A stretch of 64,000 nt of DNA, from assembly GCF_006346325.1 (NCBI RefSeq), contig NZ_VDYR01000001.1, forward strand, positions 1,488,001 through 1,552,000. Direction: 5' to 3'. The stretch is from Sphingomonas japonica. GTDB lineage: Bacteria > Pseudomonadota > Alphaproteobacteria > Sphingomonadales > Sphingomonadaceae. A model generated the notes under the pieces. It did not search any database. It was given only the letters and a program-made list of their open reading frames with translations, and had not been told where the DNA came from. The position numbers and the translations under genes were made by a program. Positions 35,967-44,008 of this stretch are shown here, one piece after another (position 1 is the first letter of the stretch; each line of letters begins with the position of its first letter).

Positions 35967-35989
35967 AATCGGAACGATTTCGTCCGATT
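35967..35989. promoter_or_regulatory. Palindrome at the suf operon promoter, candidate Rrf2 operator
   Basis: AATCGGAACGA-TT-TCGTCCGATT is an almost complete dyad (10 pairs with one bulged A) located 7-30 bases upstream of the regulator ATG. Its placement at the head of a self-regulated Fe-S operon makes it the obvious site for the Rrf2 protein encoded immediately downstream. Confidence 0.6.
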
Positions 35990-36034
35990 GCATGTGGGGC
36001 CGCGAGATGCCGGCGTCAACCGGTGGGTGGCGGC

Positions 36035-36889
36035 TCAGGTGTCGCTGATGATCGGCGGAACCTGGCCGTGGAGCGCAGTGCGCTGGCTGATCGTCAGCTG
36101 CGACAATGCGGTCGGCGCATCGTGCAGCTGGGTGGGGGTCATGCCGGTGAACTGCTTGAGTTCGCGGATCAGGTGCGACTGATCGTAGAAGCCGTGCTCG
36201 AGCAGGTCGTCGAGGCTTTCCTGATGCGTGGCATAGGCGACCGCCGCCCTGAGCGCGCGATATTTACGGGCGAGCAATTTGGGCGGCGCGCCGTACAGCG
36301 CGTTGCACCTGCGCTCCAGCTGGCGCGCCGAAAGACCCGTGTGTGCCTCCAGCTGATGGACGTCGGGGGAAGCCGATCCGGCCAGCCAGGCGTCGACCAC
36401 GGTGCTGAACACGCTCGACCGCATATCGGCCGCGACGAACACGGCGATCATCTCCTCGGCGATCACGACCTTGGCGTCGATCGTATCCGCCGCCGCCAGC
36501 CGGTCGGCAAAGGTCGAGACGCCCGGCCCCAGCACCTCGTGCGCGTCGAGCACGCGGTTGGCGCAGGCCGCGGCACTGATCCCGAACATCCCCGCCCAAC
36601 CGAGCGGGGTCACTCCCATCCCGAATGCGTCGACCGGGCCGATCGCGCTCGATCGCACCGATCCGGTGGTCGGGCCGACGATATGGACCGGCGGCGCGTC
36701 CTGTTCGTGCCCGTCGGGGAAACAATAGCGGCTTGCCCCCGCCGACAATCGAAAGCGCAGTTGCGCATGGTCGGCGCGTTCGACATCGGCAAATTCGGGA
36801 AGGTCGGCGCGAAAATGATAGAACAGGGTCACGTACGGTGCCGCCGCCTCACTCGGCACGCGATAGTCGAGGCGGATCGCGTCGCTCAC
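36035..36889 (-). CDS. AraC-family transcriptional regulator (paralogue 1)
   Basis: The 284-residue regulator has an N-terminal cupin-like sensing domain (LDYRVPSEAAAPYVTLFYHFRADL) and a C-terminal AraC helix-turn-helix pair (LSARQLERRCNALYGAPPKLLARKYRAL and FYDQSHLIRELKQFTGMTPTQL). The GTG start at 36889 is inferred from GTGA overlap with the upstream paralogue; the open frame beyond it shows no conserved residues. It lies 75 bp before the suf regulator. Confidence 0.88.
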   Translation of the reverse strand: MSDAIRLDYRVPSEAAAPYVTLFYHFRADLPEFADVERADHAQLRFRLSAGASRYCFPDGHEQDAPPVHIVGPTTGSVRSSAIGPVDAFGMGVTPLGWAGMFGISAAACANRVLDAHEVLGPGVSTFADRLAAADTIDAKVVIAEEMIAVFVAADMRSSVFSTVVDAWLAGSASPDVHQLEAHTGLSARQLERRCNALYGAPPKLLARKYRALRAAVAYATHQESLDDLLEHGFYDQSHLIRELKQFTGMTPTQLHDAPTALSQLTISQRTALHGQVPPIISDT

Positions 36890-37782
36890 CCGGCCCGCGC
36901 CAATGGCTGCTCGACCGGCGCCACTTGCTGGAGCTCCTGAAAGGCGCCGGGCTGGAGCGTCAAGGCCAGAACGGGGTCGATCCGGCTGGCGATGCTCCCC
37001 GGCGTGTGCCCGGTAAAATGCCGGATTTCGCGGATCATGTGCGACTGGTCGTAGAATTGGTCGGCAACCCGGCGCGGAGCGGCACCATCCAGCAGCTGCG
37101 ACGCGGCGCGCAGCGCGCGAAACTTGCGTTCGAGCAGCTTGGGCGGTGCGCCGAAATACTGGTTGACCAGCCGCACCACCTGTCGCGGCGACCACGGCAC
37201 GGCATCGAACAATTGCCCGACATGGATCGGATCGTCGGGGTCGGCGCCGTCGCGCACCAGCCATGCACGGACCGCTTCGCACAGCCGCTGATGCTCGCTC
37301 GCCACCGGGCGTGCCCGCCGGTGCAGGAACTGCTCCACCAGAGGCACCATGTCGCCGATCGCGTCGATCCCGCGCAGTGCATCGAGCAGCGCGAGCCCGC
37401 CGGGGCCGAACAACGCACCGCCGTCGGTGACATGGTCGGCACGTTCATGGGCGGGAATCTGCACCAGCGAATACCAGCCTACCGGGCGCAGCGCGACGCC
37501 GAAGCAATGGAACGGGCCGTCGACGCGGTAGGCAGCCGCACCGGTGCCGGGGCCGTTGATCATGATCGGCGTCGATGCTTCGCGATGCCCCTGCGCAAAG
37601 GTCAGCGTGCCTTGGCCGCGCAGCATGAAGCGGATCTGACCGACATCGGCGCGCTCGATCCCCTCGACCACGGCGTCGTCGCATCGATAGAGATAATAGG
37701 TCGAAACCAGCGGAGCGAGGTATGCCGATGGCGCTGCGAAGTCGAGCTGCACAGGTCGCCCCCCGTTCGATCTGGAAAGCAT
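36886..37782 (-). CDS. AraC-family transcriptional regulator (paralogue 2)
   Basis: This 298-residue regulator is related to its neighbour throughout: PVQLDFAAPSAYLAPLVSTYYLYRC at the start, then GAPPKLLERKFRALRAASQLL and FYDQSHMIREIRHFTGHTPGSI in the DNA-binding domain. The ATG 37782 start is chosen because it opens the conserved sensing domain; the longer frame overlaps repeats upstream. The effector is unknown. It is divergent from pyrD. Confidence 0.88.
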   Translation of the reverse strand: MLSRSNGGRPVQLDFAAPSAYLAPLVSTYYLYRCDDAVVEGIERADVGQIRFMLRGQGTLTFAQGHREASTPIMINGPGTGAAAYRVDGPFHCFGVALRPVGWYSLVQIPAHERADHVTDGGALFGPGGLALLDALRGIDAIGDMVPLVEQFLHRRARPVASEHQRLCEAVRAWLVRDGADPDDPIHVGQLFDAVPWSPRQVVRLVNQYFGAPPKLLERKFRALRAASQLLDGAAPRRVADQFYDQSHMIREIRHFTGHTPGSIASRIDPVLALTLQPGAFQELQQVAPVEQPLARAG

Positions 37783-37870
37783 CGCCCCCGATGCATGGTT
37801 CCAGACGAACGCTAGCGTACACCAATATGTAGTAAATGAAAAGATATCGCGACGCCCGCCCGGGACCGGA

Positions 37871-38068
37871 ATGTCAGAAAAGGGTGGCTCGAACACCGAG
37901 ATATTCGAGCCACCTGAGGTGCAAGGTCCCCCCGTTGAAAGGAACCTCTTGGGTCGCCCTGTCGCGATAGGGGGCCGGGCTGATTCGGTCTTGGACGAAT
38001 CCGACAATCACGCGCAATCGGCCCATTTTGACGCAGTCTTCGCGTGCTGGCATGGCGATCGCCCATGA
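37871..38068 (+). CDS. Possible 65-aa ORF upstream of and overlapping pyrD (doubtful)
   Basis: An ATG-to-TGA frame of 65 codons ends by a 4-base ATGA overlap with the pyrD start. The product (MSEKGGSNTEIFEPPEVQGPP...) resembles nothing I know. Third codon positions are clearly less GC-rich than in neighbouring genes and a perfect hairpin lies inside, so it is more likely a non-coding leader than a protein gene. Confidence 0.2.
   Translation: MSEKGGSNTEIFEPPEVQGPPVERNLLGRPVAIGGRADSVLDESDNHAQSAHFDAVFACWHGDRP
37883..37914 (-). terminator. Perfect 11-bp stem-loop, terminator-like on the minus strand
   Basis: GGTGGCTCGAA (37883-37893) pairs exactly with TTCGAGCCACC (37904-37914) around a 10-base loop. 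On the minus strand the stem is followed by CTTTTCTG, a weak U-tract. It lies in the AraC/pyrD divergent spacer (37783-38064, 282 bp), where no minus-strand gene precedes it. It may block antisense transcription from pyrD or be a leader structure. Confidence 0.4.
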
Positions 38069-39099
38069 CGAACCCGAGTCCCGTTCCGTTTCCCCGGTCG
38101 ATGCTGTTGCGGATCGAAGCCGAGCGCGCGCATCGCTTGACCATCCGCGCACTGGCCGCATGGGGCGCGGCGCGCGCACCGCTCGCGCCCCGGCTATCGA
38201 TGGGTCCGGCGGTCACCATCGCCGGGCTGGCGTTCCCCAACCGCCTGGGGCTTGCCGCTGGCGTCGACAAGGATGCCGAGGCGATCGACGGTTTGCTGGC
38301 GCTGGGCTTCGGGCATGTCGAGGTGGGGACGCTCACGCCCCTGCCCCAGCGCGGCAATCCCCGGCCACGGCTGTTCCGGCTGGTCGAGGATGCAGGCGTC
38401 ATCAATCGCATGGGGTTCAACAATCGCGGCATCGACGCGGCGCTGCCCCGCATCGCGGCGGCGCGGCGGCGCGGCGTGGTCGGGGTCAATGTCGGCGCCA
38501 ACAAGGATTCGGCCGACCGCGTCGCCGACTACGCCGCCGGGGTGCGCAAGGCCGCGGGCGTTGCCGACTATGTCACGATCAACGTCAGTTCGCCCAACAC
38601 GCCGGGGCTGCGCGACCTGCAAGCGCAGCCTGCGCTCGGTGAATTGCTGGCGATCTGCAGCGATGCCCGCGCGCTGGACGGCGGAGCGCGGCGGCCCCTG
38701 TTCCTCAAAGTCGCACCCGATCTCGACCGCGCGGCGCTCGCCGCCGTGATCGACGCGGCAGTCGCCTGCGGGATCGACGCACTGATCGTCGCCAACACCA
38801 CCATCGCCCGGCCTGCAGGCCTGCGTTCGATCAACGCGCACCAAGCCGGCGGGCTGTCGGGCGCTCCGCTTGCCGAACTCTCGCGCGCCAAGCTGGCACA
38901 GGCGCTCGAGATCGCCGACGGCGCGATTCCGATCGTCTCGGTCGGCGGCATCGCTTCTCCGCAGGAAGCGCTGCGGCGAGTCGAGATGGGCGCGGCGCTG
39001 GTCCAGCTCTATTCGGGGCTGGTCTATCAGGGCCCCGGACTGGTCGCGCGGATCGTGCGCGAGTTGCAACGGCTTCCCGACCCCATCAATCCCGGCTAA
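38065..39099 (+). CDS. pyrD: Dihydroorotate dehydrogenase (quinone), class 2
   Basis: The 344-residue enzyme oxidises dihydroorotate to orotate at the inner membrane with FMN and quinone. It has an N-terminal amphipathic extension (RSMLLRIEAERAHRLTIRAL), then PNRLGLAAGVDKDAEAIDGLL, RLFRLVEDAGVINRMGFNN, YVTINVSSPNTPGLRDLQ (Ser as base, class 2), and VSVGGIASPQEALRRVEMGAALVQLYSGL. ATG 38065 is chosen over ATG 38044 because it is nearer the family start; the ribosome site is weak for both. Confidence 0.96.
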   Translation: MTNPSPVPFPRSMLLRIEAERAHRLTIRALAAWGAARAPLAPRLSMGPAVTIAGLAFPNRLGLAAGVDKDAEAIDGLLALGFGHVEVGTLTPLPQRGNPRPRLFRLVEDAGVINRMGFNNRGIDAALPRIAAARRRGVVGVNVGANKDSADRVADYAAGVRKAAGVADYVTINVSSPNTPGLRDLQAQPALGELLAICSDARALDGGARRPLFLKVAPDLDRAALAAVIDAAVACGIDALIVANTTIARPAGLRSINAHQAGGLSGAPLAELSRAKLAQALEIADGAIPIVSVGGIASPQEALRRVEMGAALVQLYSGLVYQGPGLVARIVRELQRLPDPINPG

Positions 39100-39110
39100 T
39101 CCGTGCGGTG

Positions 39111-40772
39111 ATGAAAAGACTCTTTCTCACGCTCGCCCTGTTGCTCCTCGCGCCGGTGGCGCATGCGCAGGGCGTCGTCGCATCGGCCGATCCGCGCGCG
39201 ACGCAGGCGGGCCAGGCGATGCTTCGCCAGGGCGGCAGCGCCACCGACGCGGCCCTCGCGATGATGCTGGCACTCACCGTGGTCGAGCCGCAATCGAGCG
39301 GGATCGGCGGCGGCGGGTTCTTCCTCCATCACGACGGCGCGCGCGGACTGATCGAATCGATCGACGGCCGGGAAAAGGCACCGGCCGCCGCCACCCCCAC
39401 CCGCTTCGTGGCCGCCGACGGCACGCCGATGGGCTTCATGCAGGCGGTGCCCGGCGGCAAATCGATCGGTGTTCCCGGCAACATCCGGCTGGCGGCGATG
39501 GCGCATGCCAAATGGGGCAAGCTCGACTGGGCGGCGCTGTTCGCGCCCGCGATCGCGCTTGCCGAGGACGGCTTCGTCGTCACCGCACCGCTGCACGGCT
39601 CCGCTGCGATGCTGGCGCAATACTGGTCCGACTTCCCCGAGATCGCCGCGCTCTATGCGCCGGGCGGCAAGGCCGTCGAGGAAGGCGCGCGGGTCCGCAA
39701 CCCTCGACTGGCGCAACTGCTGAAGGACATCGCCGCGCGCGGCCCCGACGCCTTCTATTCGGGCGACCATGCCAAGGCGATCGTCACCGCGGCCACCACC
39801 GCCCGGCACAACCCTTCCGACATGACGCTCGCCGATCTCGCCGCGTATGAAGCGAAGGAACGCCCGCCGGTATGCGGCGGATATCGCGGCTATACGGTGT
39901 GCGGAATGGGTCCACCCTCGTCGGGGGCGACCACGGTGCTGCAGATGCTCGGCATGATCGAGCGGTTCGACATCGCCAAGCTGGGCAAGGAGTCGCCGCA
40001 GGCCTGGCACCTGCTGGGGGAGGCGATGCAGCTCGCCTATGCCGATCGCGAGAAATATCTCGGCGATCGCGATTTCGTCAGCGTCCCCGTCGCCGGGCTG
40101 ATCGACCCGCGCTATCTGGCGCAGCGCAGCCAGGCGATCCGCCCGAACGCGGCGCTGCGCAGCTACCGGCCCGGCACGCCCCCCGGCGCAGAGCCGCGCA
40201 CCGCCGCGGTCCAGTCGGAAGTGCCCTCGACCACCCATTTCGTTGCGGTCGATGGTGACGGCAACATGGTCAGCATGACGTCGACCGTCGAAGGGCCGTT
40301 CGGCAGCCAGGTCGTCGCGCAGGGCATGGTGCTTAACAACGAACTTACCGACTTCACCTTCGCGCCCGAGAGGGACGGCGCGCCGGTCGCCAACCGGGTC
40401 GAGCCCGGCAAGCGCCCGCTGTCGTCGATGTCGCCGACGATCGTCTATGGCCGCGACGGAAAGCCGCTGCTCGCGCTGGGTTCGGCGGGGGGCAAGCGCA
40501 TCATCATGCACGTCGCCAAGACATTGGTCGGCATCCTCGACTGGGGGCTGAGCGCCGAGGATGCGATCGCGCTGCCCAACCTCTATTTCGACAAGGACGG
40601 CCTGATGATCGAGGACAGTCCCGCCGGAACCGCGCTGGCGGCCGGCATCGCCCGCTTTGCCCCGGCGCGCGCCGCGGACCTCGGATCGAAGCTCACCGCG
40701 CTGGAGAAGACTCCGCAAGGCTGGCGCGGCGCCGCCGATCCGCGCAGCATCGGAACCGCCCTAGCGCAATGA
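39111..40772 (+). CDS. ggt: Gamma-glutamyltransferase
   Basis: This 553-residue periplasmic Ntn hydrolase has a signal peptide (MKRLFLTLALLLLAPVAHAQG). Self-cleavage is expected before Thr374 in VPSTTHFVAVDGDGNMVSMTSTVEGPFGS, making the catalytic small-subunit N-terminus. LTVVEPQSSGIGGGGFFLHH and GMGPPSSGATTVLQML are family blocks. It degrades glutathione and gamma-glutamyl compounds. The gene starts 12 bp after pyrD (ATG 39111 preferred to GTG 39108). Confidence 0.96.
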   Translation: MKRLFLTLALLLLAPVAHAQGVVASADPRATQAGQAMLRQGGSATDAALAMMLALTVVEPQSSGIGGGGFFLHHDGARGLIESIDGREKAPAAATPTRFVAADGTPMGFMQAVPGGKSIGVPGNIRLAAMAHAKWGKLDWAALFAPAIALAEDGFVVTAPLHGSAAMLAQYWSDFPEIAALYAPGGKAVEEGARVRNPRLAQLLKDIAARGPDAFYSGDHAKAIVTAATTARHNPSDMTLADLAAYEAKERPPVCGGYRGYTVCGMGPPSSGATTVLQMLGMIERFDIAKLGKESPQAWHLLGEAMQLAYADREKYLGDRDFVSVPVAGLIDPRYLAQRSQAIRPNAALRSYRPGTPPGAEPRTAAVQSEVPSTTHFVAVDGDGNMVSMTSTVEGPFGSQVVAQGMVLNNELTDFTFAPERDGAPVANRVEPGKRPLSSMSPTIVYGRDGKPLLALGSAGGKRIIMHVAKTLVGILDWGLSAEDAIALPNLYFDKDGLMIEDSPAGTALAAGIARFAPARAADLGSKLTALEKTPQGWRGAADPRSIGTALAQ

Positions 40773-40821
40773 CATTGGACCACCGGGAGCGATAAGCCCG
40801 GGGTCACCCCCAGGAGAGACG

Positions 40822-42615
40822 ATGCGCCAGCTCGAACATTTCCCCAATCTCGTGACGATGTTCTTCACGCGCGCGCGTGAAAAGGGCGATGCGCCGTTCC
40901 TGTGGCGCAAGCAGGGCGGCAAGTGGCTGTCGATCAGCTGGGCCGATGCCGCGCGCCAGGTGGCGTCGCTGTCGGCGGGGCTGAAGGCGATCGGATGCCA
41001 GCCCGGCGACCGGGTGATGCTGGTCAGCGAGAATCGCCCCGAATGGTGCATTTCCGACCTGGCGATCATGGCGGCGGGATGCGTCACCGTGCCGACCTAT
41101 GTCACCAATACCGAGCGCGACCATTTCCACATCATCGAGAATTCGGGCGCGCGAGTGATCATCGTGTCGACCGCCAAGCTCGAGCGGGTCATCGTCCCGG
41201 CCGCACTCCGCGCCTCCAGTCCGCAGGCGATCATCGGCATGGAGCCGTTCCGCACCGCGCAGTCCGGGTCGATCGACTTTCACGACTGGCAGGCGCTGAT
41301 CGACGCCAACCCGGCCGATCCGGTGGCGGTCGAGGCCAATGCGACCTTCGCGCGCGAGGATCTGGCCTGCATCATCTATACCAGCGGCACCGGCGGAAGC
41401 CCACGCGGCGTGATGCAGCATCACGGCGCGATCCTCCACAACGTCTATGGCTGCTGCAAGGTGATTTCTGAGGATTTCGGCTGGGGCGACGAAGTGTTCC
41501 TGTCGTTCCTGCCGCTCAGCCACGCCTACGAACATTCGGGCGGGCAGCATTTCCCGATCGGGCTGGGCGGGCAGATCTATTACTCCGAAGGCTTGGACAA
41601 GCTGGCGAGCAATATCGAGGAAGTCGGCCCGACGATCATGGTTGTGGTCCCGCGCCTGTTCGAGGTTCTGCGCGCGCGCATCGTCAAGGCCGTGGAGAAG
41701 CAGGGCAAGCTCTCCGCCTATCTCCTGTCGAGCGCGCTGGCGATCGGCACCCGCGCGGAGAAGAAAGGCGGGGTCGCGCTCACCGACCGGCCGATGGACC
41801 TGATCCTGTCCGCGCTGCTCAAGCCCAAGATCGCCAAGCGTTTCGGCGGGAGGTTGAAGGCGATGGTGTCGGGCGGTGCGCCGCTCAATCCCGACGTCGG
41901 CAATTTCTTCCAGTCGCTCGATCTGACGCTGCTCCAGGGCTATGGCCAGACGGAGGCGGCGCCGGTGATCTCGTGCAACCGCCCCTCGGTCGGGCTCAAG
42001 ATGGATACCGTCGGCCCGCCGCTCGCCAATACCGAGGTGCGGATCGCCGAGGACGGCGAGATCCTGGTCCGCGGCGAATTGGTCATGCACGGCTATTGGC
42101 GCAACGAAGCCGAGACCGCGCGCGTGCTCAGGGACGGCTGGCTGCACACCGGCGACATCGGCGAGATCGACGCCAAGGGCCGGATCAAGATCACCGACCG
42201 CAAGAAGGACATCATCGTCAACGACAAGGGCGACAATGTCGCGCCGCAGAAGATCGAGGGGATGCTGACGCTCCAGCCGGAGATCGTCCAGGCGATGATC
42301 TATGGCGACCGCCGTCCGTACATGGTCGCGGTGCTGGTGCCCGACCCCGAATGGACGCAGGAATTCTGCGCCAAGAGCGCGACCGGCTGCAACTTCGAAA
42401 AGCTGCGCCACGACCACCACTATCGTACGGCGCTCGGCGCGGCGGTCGAACGCGTCAACAAGGACCTGTCGGTGACCGAACGCGTCCGCCGTTTCATCCT
42501 CGCCGACGCACCGTTCGCGATCGAGAACGAGCAGCTGACGCCGAGTTTGAAGATCCGGCGGCACGTTCTGAAGCAGGTCTATGGGGAGCGGCTGGACGCG
42601 CTCTACAAGAATTAG
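40822..42615 (+). CDS. AMP-dependent acyl-CoA synthetase (long-chain fatty acid type)
   Basis: The 597-residue ANL enzyme activates a carboxylate with ATP and CoA. It has the P-loop-like IIYTSGTGGSPRGVMQHH (usual form TSGTTGxPKG; here GG and Arg replace TG and Lys), LPLSHAYEH, the GYGQTEAAPVIS motif and GWLHTGDIGEID...ITDRKKDIIV with the C-terminal domain hinge. Size and the AMP-binding pattern fit FadD/FACL-like ligases. CAGGAGAG precedes ATG 40822. Its end overlaps the convergent clc gene by 4 bases. Confidence 0.93.
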   Translation: MRQLEHFPNLVTMFFTRAREKGDAPFLWRKQGGKWLSISWADAARQVASLSAGLKAIGCQPGDRVMLVSENRPEWCISDLAIMAAGCVTVPTYVTNTERDHFHIIENSGARVIIVSTAKLERVIVPAALRASSPQAIIGMEPFRTAQSGSIDFHDWQALIDANPADPVAVEANATFAREDLACIIYTSGTGGSPRGVMQHHGAILHNVYGCCKVISEDFGWGDEVFLSFLPLSHAYEHSGGQHFPIGLGGQIYYSEGLDKLASNIEEVGPTIMVVVPRLFEVLRARIVKAVEKQGKLSAYLLSSALAIGTRAEKKGGVALTDRPMDLILSALLKPKIAKRFGGRLKAMVSGGAPLNPDVGNFFQSLDLTLLQGYGQTEAAPVISCNRPSVGLKMDTVGPPLANTEVRIAEDGEILVRGELVMHGYWRNEAETARVLRDGWLHTGDIGEIDAKGRIKITDRKKDIIVNDKGDNVAPQKIEGMLTLQPEIVQAMIYGDRRPYMVAVLVPDPEWTQEFCAKSATGCNFEKLRHDHHYRTALGAAVERVNKDLSVTERVRRFILADAPFAIENEQLTPSLKIRRHVLKQVYGERLDALYKN

Positions 42616-43952
42616 GACGGCGGCGCTTCGGCGGGCCGACGGCTCGCCAGGAACGGCTTGGCCAGGCCGTGGTACAGCCGCTCCCGGCAGACGAGCGTAC
42701 TGACGAGGTCGGCGATCAGCGCGGTCGCGAACAGCGGGATGATGAGCCCGCGACTGGCGGTGGTTTCGGTGATGATGATCACCGCGGTCAGCGGCGCGCG
42801 CACGACGCCGACGAAATAGCCGATCATACCGAGCAGGATGATGGGTCCGGCCGGACTGCTCGGAAACAGCCCGGTCAGCAGGTTGCCGAGCCCGGCGCCG
42901 ACCGCCAGCGACGGCGCGAACACCCCGCCCGGAGCTCCGCTCAGTGCGGTGACAAGCGAGGCGACGAACTTGGCGGGTCCGAACCAGAGGGGCTGCGCCA
43001 CTCCCTCGACCATCAATCGGGTCACTTCATAGCCGGTGCCCCACGTCGCGCCGCCGGTGATGATGCCGAGCAGCGCCGCGACCAACCCGCACGCGGCGGC
43101 CAGCGTCACCGGCCGCGCCTTGAGATAGCGGGCCCAGGCCGCACCGGGCGCCAACATCGCGAGAATCGCCCGGCTGAACAGGCCGCCGGTCAGCCCGCCG
43201 GCAATGCCGGCGATCGGCGTGACGATCAGGATCGTGCCAACCGCCAGCGTCTGGCGCATCGCGCCGAAATAGACGTAGTCGCCCGCAATGCCGAGGCTCA
43301 CCAATCCGGCGATCATCACCGCCGCCATTACCAGCACCGCGACCTTTTGTTCGTAGGCGGCGGCGAGTTCCTCGATCGCGAACGCCACGCCGGCAAGCGG
43401 CGTATTGAACGCCGCGGCGACACCGGCCGCGCCGCCGGCGATCACGACACCAGCGCTGATCGGTACGCGCAGTACCCGGTGGATCGCGACCATCAGCGCC
43501 GCGCTCAGCTGCACCGTCGGCCCCTCGCGCCCGACCGATCCGCCGGCGCCCAGCATCGCCAGCGTCAGTCCGATCTTGGCAAGCCCGGCGCGTAGCGAAA
43601 CCAGCGGATCGCGGCCAGCCGGATCGGGATCGCGCGATGCGGCGATGACCTGCGGGATGCCCGAGCCGCGCGCTTCGGGAAGCCAGCGCAGCGTCACCCA
43701 CACCACCGCGGCGAATGCCGTCGGCGTCAAAAGCAGGGGCAGATAGGGAAAGGCGCGTGCCAACCGCATGAAGCCGTGCTGCGCCTGATCGCCGAGTTCG
43801 GCGAACGACAGCGCCGCCAGCCCCAGCGCGATCGCGCCGACACCGGTGGCGATGCGCCGGCCGACGACGGGGATCGCGGCGACCGTCGCCTGCTGTCCGG
43901 CATCGGCAGCATCGCGGACATTGCGGAACCAGCCGAAGCGTTTCGAACCCAT
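42612..43952 (-). CDS. ClC-family chloride channel / Cl-/H+ antiporter
   Basis: The 446-residue integral membrane protein has ClC filter motifs: ARGSGIPQV, AGGSVGREGPTVQ with gating Glu143, GGVFAPSLAVGAGLGNLLTG, and NTPLAGVAFAIEELA. The external Glu is present, so coupled antiport is possible. No cytoplasmic CBS domains follow the membrane part. It lies between convergent acyl-CoA synthetase and the M16 peptidase. Confidence 0.95.
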   Translation of the reverse strand: MGSKRFGWFRNVRDAADAGQQATVAAIPVVGRRIATGVGAIALGLAALSFAELGDQAQHGFMRLARAFPYLPLLLTPTAFAAVVWVTLRWLPEARGSGIPQVIAASRDPDPAGRDPLVSLRAGLAKIGLTLAMLGAGGSVGREGPTVQLSAALMVAIHRVLRVPISAGVVIAGGAAGVAAAFNTPLAGVAFAIEELAAAYEQKVAVLVMAAVMIAGLVSLGIAGDYVYFGAMRQTLAVGTILIVTPIAGIAGGLTGGLFSRAILAMLAPGAAWARYLKARPVTLAAACGLVAALLGIITGGATWGTGYEVTRLMVEGVAQPLWFGPAKFVASLVTALSGAPGGVFAPSLAVGAGLGNLLTGLFPSSPAGPIILLGMIGYFVGVVRAPLTAVIIITETTASRGLIIPLFATALIADLVSTLVCRERLYHGLAKPFLASRRPAEAPPS

Positions 43953-44008
43953 GCCGCCCTTTGGGTCAACGCCACTACGGCTGCAAGGGCGGAGCCGTCA
44001 GGTTGCCG

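Noticed and set aside
39096..40718. 540-codon open frame opposite the gamma-glutamyltransferase gene
   Set aside because: The translation is Arg/Asp/Gly/Ala-rich with no motif and mirrors the codon positions of ggt; long antisense frames are common at this GC content.
40773..40821. CCGGG...CCCGG stem before the acyl-CoA synthetase
   Set aside because: Only five pairs in very GC-rich DNA, which is expected by chance.
40804..42564. 586-codon open frame opposite the acyl-CoA synthetase gene
   Set aside because: No recognisable domain, and the plus-strand gene is complete with a ribosome-binding site.
43954..43992. CCGCCCTT...AAGGGCGG inverted repeat between the ClC and M16 genes
   Set aside because: It overlaps the start of ClC in part, has a 23-base loop and no T-run, so it is neither a convincing terminator nor an operator.
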